Source of the DNA: Mesorhizobium sp. AR02 | GTDB taxonomy: Bacteria; Pseudomonadota; Alphaproteobacteria; Rhizobiales; Rhizobiaceae | Direction of reading: 5' to 3' | Length of the DNA stretch: 64,000 bases | NCBI RefSeq assembly: GCF_024746835.1 | Contig: NZ_CP080531.1 | Span: 3,348,001-3,412,000, forward strand | Notes under the pieces: generated by a model | The model's database searches: none | The model's input: the letters and a program-made list of their open reading frames with translations, nothing else | Told to the model about the DNA's origin: nothing | Translations under genes and position numbers: made by a program | In this document: piece after piece, positions 36,594-45,239 of the stretch | Position numbering within the stretch: the stretch's first letter is position 1 | Layout of the letters: every line of letters starts with the position of its first letter

Positions 36594-36733
36594 CCAACTC
36601 AAAAAAGTTCGTGGTAGCGCTGGCCAAAACGGCACAGGGCGTGTATAGGCACCCGACTTTCTCAGATTTAGGCCCCGACATGGCCCTTTCACGAGGGCGG
36701 GCGGGGCTTTTGACCATGTAGTGGAGCATATCC

Positions 36734-36916
36734 ATGGCCGTTCCGAAACGCAAAACCTCTCCGTCCAAGCGCGGCATGCGCCGCTCGGCCGACGCCCTCA
36801 AGGCCCCGACCTATGTTGAGGACAAGAATTCCGGCGAAATGCGCCGTCCGCACCACATCGACCTGAAGACCGGCATGTATCGCGGTCGCCAGGTGCTGAC
36901 CCCCAAGGAAAGCTGA
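36734..36916 (+). CDS. rpmF: 50S ribosomal protein L32
   Basis: The 60-residue product [20 protein letters not shown]...VLTPKES is ribosomal protein L32, with the usual basic N-terminus and the [17 protein letters not shown]-terminal block of the zinc-free alphaproteobacterial form. A good ribosome binding site (GTGGAG) precedes it. A strong terminator follows at 36945-36973, so it is a single transcription unit. Confidence 0.98.
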   Translation: MAVPKRKTSPSKRGMRRSADALKAPTYVEDKNSGEMRRPHHIDLKTGMYRGRQVLTPKES

Positions 36917-36944
36917 GACCAGCTTTTCCCAAGGTTTGAGTTAC

Positions 36945-36973
36945 AAAAAGACCGGCCTCTGGCCGGTCTTTTT
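36945..36973 (+). terminator. Rho-independent terminator of rpmF
   Basis: AAAAAGACCGGCC and GGCCGGTCTTTTT form a perfect 13-bp stem with a three-base loop, ending in a T-run. The A-run makes it bidirectional in principle. Confidence 0.95.
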
Positions 36974-37215
36974 GCGTTTGGCGGAAGTTGATGACCGGAG
37001 CCGAAGCTCGGGCTGCCATCTCACCGGCGTGCCGTGCGCGCCGGTTACTTCAAGCGCTGAGCCCTCTATCTCTCGTTTATCCCATGTCGGCCGGGCAACC
37101 GGCTGACATGGTTGTTGCATCCGGTCTTCGACCGTGTTTGCGGCTTTGCACGAAAAATCTTGACGGCGTGGCTGTGGCGCATTCTACAGAAGGTGCCCCC
37201 ATATGGAGACGCCAG

Positions 37216-37617
37216 ATGTTCGGTGCCGTCCCGCTTTTGATCGTGCCTTTCATTCTCTACAATCTCGGCCTGCTCGGAATTTTCGGCGGCGGTGACGATC
37301 CGTGGGCGAGCGAGATCTTCTCGTTCCGCATGATGTCGGGCGGGGTGTTCTCGATGACGCTCGGCGACCTGATGATATTGATCGGGCTGATCTTCCTGTT
37401 TCTCGAAATGGTGAAGTCGGCGCGCACGACCAGCGCCTCGATCATGGACCATCTCCTGTCGACGCTGGTCTTCGTCGCTTTCCTGGTCGAATTCCTGCTG
37501 GTCAAGGGCGCGGCGCATTCCATCTTCTTCACGCTGATGATCATCGCGCTGTTCGATGTGCTGGCCGGGTTCGCGGTGTCGATGCGGTCGGCGAGCCGGG
37601 ATATCAACCTAAACTAG
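37216..37617 (+). CDS. small integral membrane protein, family unknown
   Basis: The 133-residue product starts at an ATG preceded by GGAGACG and has four hydrophobic segments: LLIVPFILYNLGLLGIF, LGDLMILIGLIFLFLEM, LLSTLVFVAFLVEFLLV and SIFFTLMIIALFDVLAGFAV. The polar turns contain GGGDDPWASEIFS. It resembles small conserved rhizobial membrane proteins with no assigned role. An IS630 element is inserted exactly in its stop codon (TAG), but the stop is preserved, so the protein is unaffected. Longer in-frame starts (from 36988) read through non-conserved sequence. Confidence 0.85.
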   Translation: MFGAVPLLIVPFILYNLGLLGIFGGGDDPWASEIFSFRMMSGGVFSMTLGDLMILIGLIFLFLEMVKSARTTSASIMDHLLSTLVFVAFLVEFLLVKGAAHSIFFTLMIIALFDVLAGFAVSMRSASRDINLN

Positions 37618-38667
37618 AGCGGGATGAATTGAGCCTGAATCGACGGCGGATTCCCTTGGGCAGGCAAATCTGATTCAACATGCTGGCTGGGCAAGGAGGC
37701 CAGCATGGATGGGCAAGCCTTATTCGATGGATCTTCGCGAACGGGTTGTTGCGTCGGTTGAGCGGGAGGGGCTGTCGCGGCGGCAGGCGGCAGTGCGCTT
37801 TGGGGTTGGTATCAGTACCGTCATCAGATGGGTAAGCCGCTTGCGCGAAACGAGCAGCCTTGCGCCCGGCAAGATGGGTGGGCACAGGCCGAAGAAGATT
37901 GCCGGTGAGCATCGGGACTGGCTTCTGGTGCGCTGCCGGGCCGCTGATTTCACGCTACGCGGACTGGTGGCCGAACTGGCCGAGCGCGGCCTGAAGGTCG
38001 ATTACCGCTCGGTATGGGAGTTCGTCCACGCCGAGAAGCTCAGTCACAAAAAAAGACGCTGATCGCGGCTGAGCAGGATCGCCCCGATGTGGCGCACAGG
38101 CGGGCACAGTGGGCAAAGTATCAGGACCGCATCGATCCTTCCCGCCTGGTGTTCATCGACGAGACCTGGACCAAGACAAACATGGCGCCGCTCAGGGGAT
38201 GGGCACCGCGCGGCGAGAGGATCAAAGCCAAGGTACCGCACGGCCATTGGAAGACCATGACCTTCTTGGCGGCGCTACGCCACGACCGTGTCGATGCGCC
38301 ATGGCTCATCGACGGACCAATCAACGGCGAGCGGTTCCAGCTCTATGTCGACAAGGTTCTCGTCCCAACCCTCAAGCCCGGCGACATCGTCGTCATGGAC
38401 AATCTCGGCTCGCACAAGAGCAAGGCCGTGCGCCGCGCCATCCGCTCGCCCGGCGCCAAGCTGTTTCTCCTGCCGAAATACTCGCCCGACCTGAACCCCA
38501 TCGAGAAGCTCTTTGCAAAGCTCAAGCATTGGCTGCGCAAGGCGGCCAGGCGAACCATCGATGCAGTCTGCAATGCCATCGGACAAATCCTCGGCACCGT
38601 CAATTCAATCGAATGCAGGAATTACTTCATCGAGGCCGGGTATGCCCAACCTAAAGTCATCCCGCTC
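37617..38667. mobile_element. IS630-family insertion sequence
   Basis: A 1051-base element bounded by perfect terminal inverted repeats GAGCGGGATGA (left) and TCATCCCGCTC (right), flanked by a TA duplication at 37615-37616 and 38668-38669, as IS630/Tc1/mariner elements require. Inside are two overlapping transposase frames joined by a likely -1 frameshift at an A7 run. The intact ends and reading frames suggest a recent, possibly active insertion. Confidence 0.95.
37709..38062 (+). CDS. IS630 transposase, first frame (DNA-binding part)
   Basis: A 117-residue product with two helix-turn-helix blocks: GLSRRQAAVRFGVGISTVIRWV and TLRGLVAELAERGLKVDYRSVWEF. This is the N-terminal DNA-binding half of an IS630 transposase. 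At 38048-38054 the message has seven consecutive A. Slipping back one base there joins this frame to the catalytic frame, giving a fusion of about 320 residues, the normal length. Confidence 0.93.
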   Translation: MGKPYSMDLRERVVASVEREGLSRRQAAVRFGVGISTVIRWVSRLRETSSLAPGKMGGHRPKKIAGEHRDWLLVRCRAADFTLRGLVAELAERGLKVDYRSVWEFVHAEKLSHKKRR

Positions 38668-38670
38668 TAG
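38014..38670 (+). CDS. IS630 transposase, second frame (DDE catalytic part)
   Basis: The catalytic half carries the DDE triad: LVFIDETWTKTNMA (first Asp), DIVVMDNLGSHKSKAVR (second Asp) and YSPDLNPIEKLFAKLKHWLRK (Glu). It overlaps the first frame and is most likely made by -1 frameshifting at the A7 run (38048-38054), not from its own ATG. Its stop TAG uses the duplicated target TA plus the neighbouring G, so the stop lies just outside the element. Confidence 0.93.
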   Translation: MGVRPRREAQSQKKTLIAAEQDRPDVAHRRAQWAKYQDRIDPSRLVFIDETWTKTNMAPLRGWAPRGERIKAKVPHGHWKTMTFLAALRHDRVDAPWLIDGPINGERFQLYVDKVLVPTLKPGDIVVMDNLGSHKSKAVRRAIRSPGAKLFLLPKYSPDLNPIEKLFAKLKHWLRKAARRTIDAVCNAIGQILGTVNSIECRNYFIEAGYAQPKVIPL

Positions 38671-38679
38671 ACTGACGCC

Positions 38680-39111
38680 TCAGCCCGGATCGGCGCTGAA
38701 GTCGGCGGCCTCGATGCCGGCGATGGCCGCGGCCTCATCATTGTCCGAGGTGTCGCCTGATATGCCGACGGCGCCAATGATGGCGCCGGCCTTGTCGCGG
38801 ATCAGCACGCCGCCGACGACCGGCAGCACGCGTCCGCCCGACACGTCGGAAATGCCGGCGACCAGATGCGGACGCTCCTTGGCGAAGGCCTCGACCTTGC
38901 GCGAGCCCATGCCGATGGCCAGCGCGCCATAGGCCTTGCCCGCCGACATTTGCGGGCGCAGGAACGAGGCGCCGTCCTGGCGCTGGAAGGCGACCAGATG
39001 GCCGCCGGCGTCAAGCACCGAGACGCCCAGTGGCTTGAGCTTGAGATCGGCGCCTTTGGCGAAGGCGGCATCGATGATTTGCCTGGCTTTTTCGAGCGGC
39101 AGTGCGGTCAT
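38680..39111 (-). CDS. GlcG/HbpS-like (DUF336) protein
   Basis: A 143-residue protein of the GlcG/HbpS (DUF336) family. Visible blocks are LEKARQIIDAAFAKGADL, LGVSVLDAGGHLVAFQRQDGA and PVVGGVLIRDKAGAIIGAVGISGDTSDNDEAAAIAGI. Members include heme-binding HbpS and proteins encoded with glycolate oxidase; no glc genes or heme transport genes are here, so the role is open. It lies just beyond the right end of the IS630 element, which has not disrupted it. Confidence 0.92.
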   Translation of the reverse strand: MTALPLEKARQIIDAAFAKGADLKLKPLGVSVLDAGGHLVAFQRQDGASFLRPQMSAGKAYGALAIGMGSRKVEAFAKERPHLVAGISDVSGGRVLPVVGGVLIRDKAGAIIGAVGISGDTSDNDEAAAIAGIEAADFSADPG

Positions 39112-39293
39112 GGCAATCTCCTGTTGAAAGAGGCAATCATCGACGGCCGGCCGGCCGAAGCAATCCCGGTTTCGGTTGAAATTGCTTCTTGTGAAGCGGT
39201 GGGATGAAGGGCGGCTGTCTGGATGGTGCCGTCGAACGGCGACAGGCGAGCAGCGCCGGCCGGTTTAGCCGGGTCGCCCCAGAGTGGTGCGTT

Positions 39294-39539
39294 TTACTTC
39301 TTCTTGGCGCGTGCAGGCTTCTTGGCGGGGACTGCCGGCGCGTTGGCGAGGTCTTCGGCTTCCTTGGCGAGGCGGAGCGCCCGCAACTTGTCGGTCTTGA
39401 CCTTGCGGGCGTCGCTCTCGGCGGCATATTCCGCCATTGCCTTCTGGCGGACGGTCGCCGCTTCTTCCTGCTTCTTGAAGCGCAGATCTGCGCGCGCGCG
39501 GGCAGCATCCCGAGAGTTCTCAACCAAGACCTTATCCAA
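39294..39539 (-). CDS. hypothetical charged helical protein
   Basis: An 81-residue Lys/Ala/Arg-rich protein starting at TTG (no ATG in frame nearby). The middle part AARARADLRFKKQEEAATVRQKAMAEY is strongly helical, and the C-terminus is basic (AKKPARAKKK). I recognise it only as a type of small conserved protein seen in rhizobia, with no known function. It is a single gene; the basic tail could bind nucleic acids, which is speculation. Confidence 0.6.
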   Translation of the reverse strand: MDKVLVENSRDAARARADLRFKKQEEAATVRQKAMAEYAAESDARKVKTDKLRALRLAKEAEDLANAPAVPAKKPARAKKK

Positions 39540-39603
39540 TCCCGTGAATTGTGGGTTCCGCTTGTTCTAGCAGAGCCGGCCTCTCAACGGGGAAAATAGT
39601 TGG

Positions 39604-40125
39604 TTACGCAGCCGGGCTGGCGCTGAGTGCCTTGCTGGCGACCACGGCTTCATAGGCGGCCTGCAGGGTCGCGCGGACAGATGGGCCGGACGCTGTATCG
39701 AGCGGCATACCCAGATGCTCATGGCGCAATTCGTCCATGAATTTCTCCCATAGTGGCGGTCCGCCCTTTTCCAGGAGTTCGGCGCGGATCGAGAGTTCCT
39801 CGCTGGTCGGCAGCCAGACCCGGCCCCAGGCACCGAGATGGGCCAGGATCGGCACCAGCGTGATAGCCATCTCGGTCAGGCTGTAAATCGCCTTCTGCTT
39901 GTGACTGGGATCGTCGGCCTTTGTCAGCATGCCCAATTCCATCAGCCGTTTCAGCCGGTCGGCGAGGATGTTGGAGGCAATGCCTTCCATCGATCCGTTG
40001 AGCAGCTCGCGGAAATGGCGCCTGCCGCCGAAAATCATGTCGCGCAGGATGATCAGGCTCCAGCGGTCGCCGAACACTTCCAACGACAGGTTGATCGGAC
40101 AGCCGGACCGGCGATCGAGGCTCAT
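39604..40125 (-). CDS. HxlR-family transcriptional regulator
   Basis: A 173-residue winged-HTH protein. The HxlR pattern is present: conserved Cys9 in RSGCPINLSLEVFGDRWSLIILRDM, then RHFRELLNGSMEGIASNILADRLKRL, and a wing with KAIYSLTEMA. Such regulators often sense electrophiles or quinones through the Cys, or bind small ligands. The gene is divergent from an alpha/beta hydrolase gene, its probable target. The start at 40125 fits the family; the frame is open further upstream but reads across the hydrolase promoter. Confidence 0.93.
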   Translation of the reverse strand: MSLDRRSGCPINLSLEVFGDRWSLIILRDMIFGGRRHFRELLNGSMEGIASNILADRLKRLMELGMLTKADDPSHKQKAIYSLTEMAITLVPILAHLGAWGRVWLPTSEELSIRAELLEKGGPPLWEKFMDELRHEHLGMPLDTASGPSVRATLQAAYEAVVASKALSASPAA

Positions 40126-40219
40126 TCGATTCTCTCCACACAAAACCGGTTGCATTATCGTATCAGTTTTATTATGGTGCAACTGATTGCAAAATGCAAT
40201 CAGATGAGGAGGCCATACA

Positions 40220-41056
40220 ATGACGTCGATCGACCGTCCCGAGATCACATCCGAAGCCTTCGGCGACGCAGAAAATCCCCCGCTGCTGCTGATCATGGGC
40301 GCGATGGCCTCGATGCTGTGGTGGCCGGAGGCATTTTGCCGGGAGCTGGCGGATGCCGGCCTTTACGTGATCCGCTACGACAATCGCGATACCGGCCGTT
40401 CGACCAAATATCCGCCAGGCAAGCCGCCTTACACATTCGACGACATGGCGGATGATGCGATTGGTGTGCTCGACAGCCATGGCATCGGCAAGGCGCATGT
40501 CGCCGGCATGTCGATGGGCGGCATGATCGCGCAACTCGTGGCGCTCAAACACCCTTCCCGCGTCGCGTCGCTGACCGTGATCAGCAGCTCGCCGATGGGG
40601 ATGGACACCTCGCATCTGCCGCAGACGACCGATGCCTATATCAAGCATTCGGCCGCGGGCGCTGATGTCGACTGGGCGGACCGCCGCCAGGTGATCGATT
40701 TCATGGTCAGGGATACCAAGGCGATCGCCAGCACCGCGCATCCGTTCGACGAGGCCGGGATGAGAGCCTTCATCGAACAGGATTACGACCGGTCGGGCGG
40801 TTTCCTGAGCGCAACCAATCATTTTTCGCTCAAGGGCGGTGATGAATGGAAGGGCCGCCTGCACGAGATGACGGCGCTGTTGCTGGTCATCCATGGCACA
40901 TCAGATCCGATCTTTCCGGTTGAACACGGCGAGGCACTGGCCAAAACAGTCGCCGGCGCAAAACTCCTTCGCGTCGCGGGTGGCGGCCATGAACTGCACC
41001 CCGACGATTGGGATGTGATTGTCGACGGAATCGTCGCCCACACGCAACCCAACTGA
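40220..41056 (+). CDS. alpha/beta hydrolase
   Basis: A 278-residue alpha/beta hydrolase with an oxyanion segment LLIMGAMASMLWWPEAF, Asp/Arg block YDNRDTGRSTKY, nucleophile elbow VAGMSMGGMIAQLVAL (Ser), the acid in HGTSDPIFPVEHG and the His in GGGHELHPDDW. The layout matches epoxide hydrolase/esterase-like enzymes. It is divergent from the HxlR regulator, which may induce it in response to its substrate. The substrate is not known. Confidence 0.9.
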   Translation: MTSIDRPEITSEAFGDAENPPLLLIMGAMASMLWWPEAFCRELADAGLYVIRYDNRDTGRSTKYPPGKPPYTFDDMADDAIGVLDSHGIGKAHVAGMSMGGMIAQLVALKHPSRVASLTVISSSPMGMDTSHLPQTTDAYIKHSAAGADVDWADRRQVIDFMVRDTKAIASTAHPFDEAGMRAFIEQDYDRSGGFLSATNHFSLKGGDEWKGRLHEMTALLLVIHGTSDPIFPVEHGEALAKTVAGAKLLRVAGGGHELHPDDWDVIVDGIVAHTQPN

Positions 41057-41180
41057 GACCGCAAAGGCAGGTCTTGACGAGCAAGGTCTGCCGCAATAGT
41101 TAAGTAAATGCTTCAGTGTCTGATTTTGGCAGGCTGCACTGCAGCGGCCTTCGACGAACCACGAAACAGAAGAGCAAAGA

Positions 41181-41837
41181 ATGTCCCTGACACTGCATTT
41201 CCATCCTCTGGCCTCCTTCTGCTGGAAGCCGCTGATCGCGCTCTACGAGAACGCCACGGCCTTCAACCCGGTCATCGTCGATCTCGGCGACGAGCACTCG
41301 CGGGCGGCCTTCCTGAAGATATCGCCGACCGGCAAGATGCCGGCGCTGCGCGACGACACGCGCGACCGCACGGTGCTGGAATCGACCATCGTCGTCGAAT
41401 ATCTGGCCGCGCACTATCCGGGGCCGGTCGAACTTGTTCCCGCTGACATCGACCTGGCGCTTACGGTTCGCCAGGCCGACCGCTTCTATGATTTTTATGT
41501 GCAGGAGCCGATGCAGAAGATCGTCGGCGACCGGTTGCGGCCGCTCGACAAGACCGATCCATTCGGCGTCGAACAGGCGCGCGGCCAGCTGCGCAATTCC
41601 TACGCCATCATCGAACAGGAGATGCAGTCGAGAACCTGGGCGGTGGGCGATGCCTTCAGCCTGGCCGATTGCGCGGCATCTCCAGCGCTCTTCTACGCCA
41701 ACAAGGTCGAGCCGTTCGGCGACAAGTATCCGGCCGTGAAACGCTACCACGACCGCCTGCTGCAGCGCCCCGCCTTCAGCAGGGTGATCGAGGAGGCGCA
41801 GCCCTACTTCAAGTTCTTCCCCTACAATAACGGCTGA
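41181..41837 (+). CDS. glutathione S-transferase family protein
   Basis: A 218-residue GST. The N-terminal thioredoxin-like domain (about 1-80) contains FHPLASFCWKPLIALYENA and SPTGKMPALRDDT with VLESTIVVEYL (glutathione-binding ES pair); the C-terminal helical domain contains TWAVGDAFSLADCAASPALFYA. The Cys in SFCWKP could replace the usual Ser/Tyr catalytic residue. It is the first gene of a tight cluster with an ArsR regulator and SRPBCC proteins, consistent with detoxification. Confidence 0.92.
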   Translation: MSLTLHFHPLASFCWKPLIALYENATAFNPVIVDLGDEHSRAAFLKISPTGKMPALRDDTRDRTVLESTIVVEYLAAHYPGPVELVPADIDLALTVRQADRFYDFYVQEPMQKIVGDRLRPLDKTDPFGVEQARGQLRNSYAIIEQEMQSRTWAVGDAFSLADCAASPALFYANKVEPFGDKYPAVKRYHDRLLQRPAFSRVIEEAQPYFKFFPYNNG

Positions 41838-41842
41838 CCGCG

Positions 41843-42178
41843 ATGCTGCACGATCCCGCCCAGCTCGACCTGATGTTCCAGGCGCTTGCCGATCCGGCGC
41901 GGCGGCAGATGGTCGACCGGCTGTCGCGCGGCCCCGCCTCGGTCAGCCAGCTGGCCGAGCCGCTGGCGATGTCGCTGTCGGCCGTCGTCCAGCATCTCAA
42001 CGTGCTGGAGGCGAGCGGTCTGGTGCGCTCGGAAAAACTGGGGCGCGTGCGCACCTGCCAGATCGAGCCGAAGGCCTTGAGAGCGGCCGAGCACTGGATC
42101 AACGAGCGGCGTCTCGTCTGGGAGCGCCGGCTGGACCGGCTCGGCGATTTTCTGGCGGAAACCAAGGACGAAAATTGA
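41843..42178 (+). CDS. ArsR-family transcriptional regulator
   Basis: A 111-residue winged-HTH regulator, five bases after the GST gene. The HTH includes QALADPARRQMVDRLSRGPASVSQLAEPLAMSLSAVVQHLNVLEASGLV, the usual ArsR/SmtB layout. No metal-binding Cys/His pairs are visible, so it is of the non-metal SRPBCC-linked type. It probably controls this cluster and is followed ten bases later by an SRPBCC gene, a common ArsR-SRPBCC pairing. Confidence 0.93.
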   Translation: MLHDPAQLDLMFQALADPARRQMVDRLSRGPASVSQLAEPLAMSLSAVVQHLNVLEASGLVRSEKLGRVRTCQIEPKALRAAEHWINERRLVWERRLDRLGDFLAETKDEN

Positions 42179-42188
42179 AGGAGGCATC

Positions 42189-42661
42189 ATGACCGAACCA
42201 TCTGTGACCCACGCGACCATCGTGCTGGAGCGCGTCTACGACGCCTCGCCGGCGCGGGTGTTCCAGGCACTTGCCGACCCGCAGGCGCGCGCCCGCTGGG
42301 GAACGCCATCGAAAAATGTCGACCTGGTCTACGACAGGAGCGATTTCCGCGTCGGCGGACTGGATGTCAGCCGCTGCGGGCCACGTGGCAGCCTGATTTA
42401 CCGTGTCGAGACCCGCTACATCGACATCGAACCGGAGCAACGATCGTCTCGACCGAACTCGTTTGCGAGGGCTGGAACCGGCTTTCCGTCTCGCTGATCA
42501 CCGTCGAGCTTCAGCCGGTGGGGGCGTCGACGCGGCTGGTGTTGACCGACCAGATCGCGGCCTTTGGCGGCAAGGACATGATCGCCGGCAGCCAGGCTGG
42601 ATTCAACGCGGCGCTGGACAATTTGGCCGCCGAATTCGTTACCGAGACCGCCGGCGCCTGA
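42189..42661 (+). pseudogene. SRPBCC (AHSA1-like) protein gene with a one-base frameshift
   Basis: The first frame encodes a SRPBCC start (ATIVLERVYDASPARVFQALADP, then DFRVGGLDVSR). After RYIDIEPEQR it goes out of frame near 42442 and stops at 42497. The other frame continues with IVSTELVCEGWNRLSVSLITVELQP and ends with TRLVLTDQIAAFGGKD to a stop at 42661. One missing base after CG at 42441-42442 explains it; the related gene at 43107 has an intact version ([13 protein letters not shown]). It is either a recent pseudogene or a sequencing error. Confidence 0.85.
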
Positions 42662-42713
42662 GAATACGGCGGCCAGCAAGAAGGACCACCTCGAAACCGG
42701 AGGAGCAATCATC

Positions 42714-43088
42714 ATGCATGGCAAAAACAGAGCGGACCTGGTCCGCGGCTACTTCGCGGCTTTTCAAGCCGGGGACCGCCCGCTGATGGAGGCGGCGCTT
42801 ACCGACGACTTCACCTTCACCAGCCCTTATGACGATGCCATCGATCGCGCGGCCTATTTCGAGCGCTGCTGGCCGAACAGCAAGCTGTTGCGGTCGATGA
42901 CCGTCGAAAAGATCGGCGAGGACGGCAATGACGTGTTCGTCCGCTACAGCTGCGAAACGCTTGACGGAAAGACCTTTCGCAACACCGAGCTGCACGCGTT
43001 TCGCGGCAACCGGTTGCGCAGCGTCGAGGTCTATTTTGGTGCCTCCTACCGCGATGGCGTTTTCATTCCACAGAACCAGTCAAGCTGA
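42714..43088 (+). CDS. SnoaL-like/NTF2-fold protein
   Basis: A 124-residue protein with the SnoaL/NTF2-like fold pattern: LVRGYFAAFQAGDRPLMEAALTDDFTFTSPYDDAIDRAAYFERCW, VFVRYSCETLDGKTFRNTELHAFRGNRLRSVEVYFGA. Members are cone-shaped barrels that bind or act on small hydrophobic ligands; no catalytic residues are certain. GGAGGAGC before the ATG is a strong ribosome binding site. It is part of the GST/ArsR/SRPBCC cluster. Confidence 0.9.
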   Translation: MHGKNRADLVRGYFAAFQAGDRPLMEAALTDDFTFTSPYDDAIDRAAYFERCWPNSKLLRSMTVEKIGEDGNDVFVRYSCETLDGKTFRNTELHAFRGNRLRSVEVYFGASYRDGVFIPQNQSS

Positions 43089-43106
43089 CCAACACGGGAG
43101 CAACGC

Positions 43107-43571
43107 ATGACCGAACGATCCGTCGTCCACTCCACCTTTGTCGTCGAGCGGAGCTATCCTGTGGCGCCGGCGAAAGTCTTCTCCGCGTTCAGCAGCGCAG
43201 ATGCCAAGCGGCGCTGGTTTGTCGATCCCCACGATCCGATGCCCAGCCGGCATGAAATGGATTTCCGTGTCGGCGGCAAGGAGGTCAATGCCGGCTGCCC
43301 GAGCGATGGGCAGATGCATTTTTTCAACGCGGTCTATCAGGACATCGTGCCGGACCGGCGCATCGTCTACAGTTATGAGCTGCTGTTCGGCGAAACCCGC
43401 GTCTCGGTGTCACTGGCGACAATCGAGCTGTTGGCGGAAGGAAGGGGCACGCGGCTCGTGATGACGGAACAGGGCGCCTTCCTCGACGGCCACGACACCT
43501 CGGCCACGCGCGAGCATGGAACAGGCGAACTGCTCGATGCGCTCGGCGCCTTCCTGAAAATACAAGCCTGA
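43107..43571 (+). CDS. SRPBCC (AHSA1/START-like) protein
   Basis: A 154-residue SRPBCC domain protein. Segments [42 protein letters not shown] and [31 protein letters not shown] make up a START/Bet v1-like cavity that binds hydrophobic ligands. It is the intact paralogue of the frameshifted gene at 42189. Its start follows the SnoaL-like stop by 18 bases. It ends the cluster; an ArsR gene on the opposite strand converges on it. Confidence 0.92.
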   Translation: MTERSVVHSTFVVERSYPVAPAKVFSAFSSADAKRRWFVDPHDPMPSRHEMDFRVGGKEVNAGCPSDGQMHFFNAVYQDIVPDRRIVYSYELLFGETRVSVSLATIELLAEGRGTRLVMTEQGAFLDGHDTSATREHGTGELLDALGAFLKIQA

Positions 43572-43607
43572 CCATCGCGGCGGTGTTGATGATAAAGGGC
43601 GAGTGGA

Positions 43608-43871
43608 TCAGGCTTCCCAGAATTGATCGAGCCAGATGTTGAGTTTCAGGAAGCCGGCATTGCTTACGGTATAGACACGCCGCGTGCCTTCAGCCTTGGC
43701 GTTGACCAATCCGGCGTCTAGCAACACTTTCAGATGCTGTGATACGGCTGGACGTGAGACTGGCAATCCGGCCGCCAACTCGTTGACGGTCTTCGGACCG
43801 CGTCGAAGTTCTTCCAGAAGGTGGCGCCGATTGGGGTCGGCGATCGCCATGAAGGCGTCGGAAAATATCAT
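43608..43871 (-). CDS. ArsR-family transcriptional regulator
   Basis: An 87-residue winged-HTH protein with the ArsR pattern: FMAIADPNRRHLLEELRRGPKTVNELAAGLPVSRPAVSQHLKVLLDAGLVNAKAEGTRRVYTV. It is short and lacks metal-binding motifs, similar to regulators paired with SRPBCC genes. It faces the end of the SRPBCC cluster and may regulate that cluster or act elsewhere. It is separated from the MFS gene by only 31 bases. Confidence 0.9.
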   Translation of the reverse strand: MIFSDAFMAIADPNRRHLLEELRRGPKTVNELAAGLPVSRPAVSQHLKVLLDAGLVNAKAEGTRRVYTVSNAGFLKLNIWLDQFWEA

Positions 43872-43902
43872 GCCTCATTTGTGAGGCAAAGTTTTTCGAA
43901 TC

Positions 43903-45150
43903 TCAACTGTCTGCTTCTGCTTTTCTTCTTGGGTCAAGCCGCAATGCTTCGGGGGTCAAGGAGCGGTCGGCCGGCTGCGTCTTGAAGGCGTCGCGATCTC
44001 CGATCGGCACCGGAGCGCGGCGGCTGATGCGCAGCAGCGTGTAGCCGGCCAGCGACAGATGCGCGAAGGCGGTCGCCAGGAACAGGCCCTCCGGGCGCAT
44101 CCAGCCCATCAGCGCCGCCGCCAGCAAAGGGCCGATCATGGTGCCGAAGCCGTAGAGCAGCAGCAAGCCGCCCGATACCTTGACGAAATCCTCGGCACGG
44201 GCGTGGTCGTTGGCATGCGCCACGGCGATCGAATAGAGCGTGTAGGCGAAAGCGCCGTAAGCGGCGGTCAAGACGATGACGAAGACGGCTGAGCGCGGTT
44301 CGAACAGGAAGATCAAGAGCGCTACCAACGCCCCGCCGAAGGCGGCACCGGCCAGCACGAAACGCCGGTCGGTCTTGTCGGAGAGACGCCCGGCCGGCAG
44401 CTGCATGGCGGCACCGGCGACGACGACAAGGCTCATCATCAAGGCGATCTCGGCTGTGGAAATGCCGATGCGGGCGCCATAGACCGCGCCAAGTGTTCCC
44501 CAGGCGCCGTTGGCGATACCGACCAACAGGCAAGCGACCGCCGACACTGGCGAGTTGGCGTAAAGCCCTTTGACGTCGAGCTTGACGTCCTGCAGCGGTT
44601 TTGGATGCGAGGCCGTCGAAACGGCGGTCGGGATCAGCGACAGGCAGAACAATATGCCTGTGATCATGAACAGCGACGCCGATTTCACGTCGCCGCCGGC
44701 GACGATCATCTGTCCGCCCATGATCGAGGCATAGGTGACCATCATATAGAGGCCGAAGACGGTGCCGCGGTTCTCGTTGGTGGCTTTCTCGTTCAGCCAG
44801 CTTTCGATGACCATGAAGGCGCCGGCCATGGTGAAGCCGGTGAAGGCGCGCAGCAGGATCCAGACATATTCATCGATGATCAGGCCGGTGAGCAGCGCCA
44901 CGATGGCGCCGGACGCGGCAAAGGCGCCGAAAGCGCGCACATGCCCGGCGCGGCGCACTATGCGGGGTGCAAAGAAGCAGCCGGTAACGAAGCCGCCGGC
45001 CCAGGCCGTGCCCATCAGGCCAAGCGATGCGGTCGAGAACCCTTCCACCTGGCCGCGCAGGGGCAACAGCAGCCCATGCAGCCCCGATGCTGCCAAAAGG
45101 AAGGCAGTGCCGCGAAGCAGGGAGAGGATCGGTCTGTAGGATGCGAGCAT
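43903..45150 (-). CDS. MFS transporter
   Basis: A 415-residue major facilitator with about 12 transmembrane segments. Visible parts are LRGTAFLLAASGLHGLLLPLRGQ at the start, GLMGTAWAGGFVTGCFFAPRIVRRAGHVRAFG (motif A-like loop), SWLNEKATNENRGTVFGLYMM and GRLSDKTDRRFVLAGAAFGG in the second half. It is of the YcaD/UMF-like sort. The substrate is unknown; the local context of GST, SRPBCC and quinone reductase genes would fit efflux of an organic compound, but that is inference. Confidence 0.93.
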   Translation of the reverse strand: MLASYRPILSLLRGTAFLLAASGLHGLLLPLRGQVEGFSTASLGLMGTAWAGGFVTGCFFAPRIVRRAGHVRAFGAFAASGAIVALLTGLIIDEYVWILLRAFTGFTMAGAFMVIESWLNEKATNENRGTVFGLYMMVTYASIMGGQMIVAGGDVKSASLFMITGILFCLSLIPTAVSTASHPKPLQDVKLDVKGLYANSPVSAVACLLVGIANGAWGTLGAVYGARIGISTAEIALMMSLVVVAGAAMQLPAGRLSDKTDRRFVLAGAAFGGALVALLIFLFEPRSAVFVIVLTAAYGAFAYTLYSIAVAHANDHARAEDFVKVSGGLLLLYGFGTMIGPLLAAALMGWMRPEGLFLATAFAHLSLAGYTLLRISRRAPVPIGDRDAFKTQPADRSLTPEALRLDPRRKAEADS

Positions 45151-45239
45151 TTTTTGATCCGGCTGAACTCTGGGAGGGGCGCAGGTCTGAAGACAGCCGC
45201 ATTCGGGCTTTTCGGCGGCGGGCCGTTCCGCCCGTCTAT

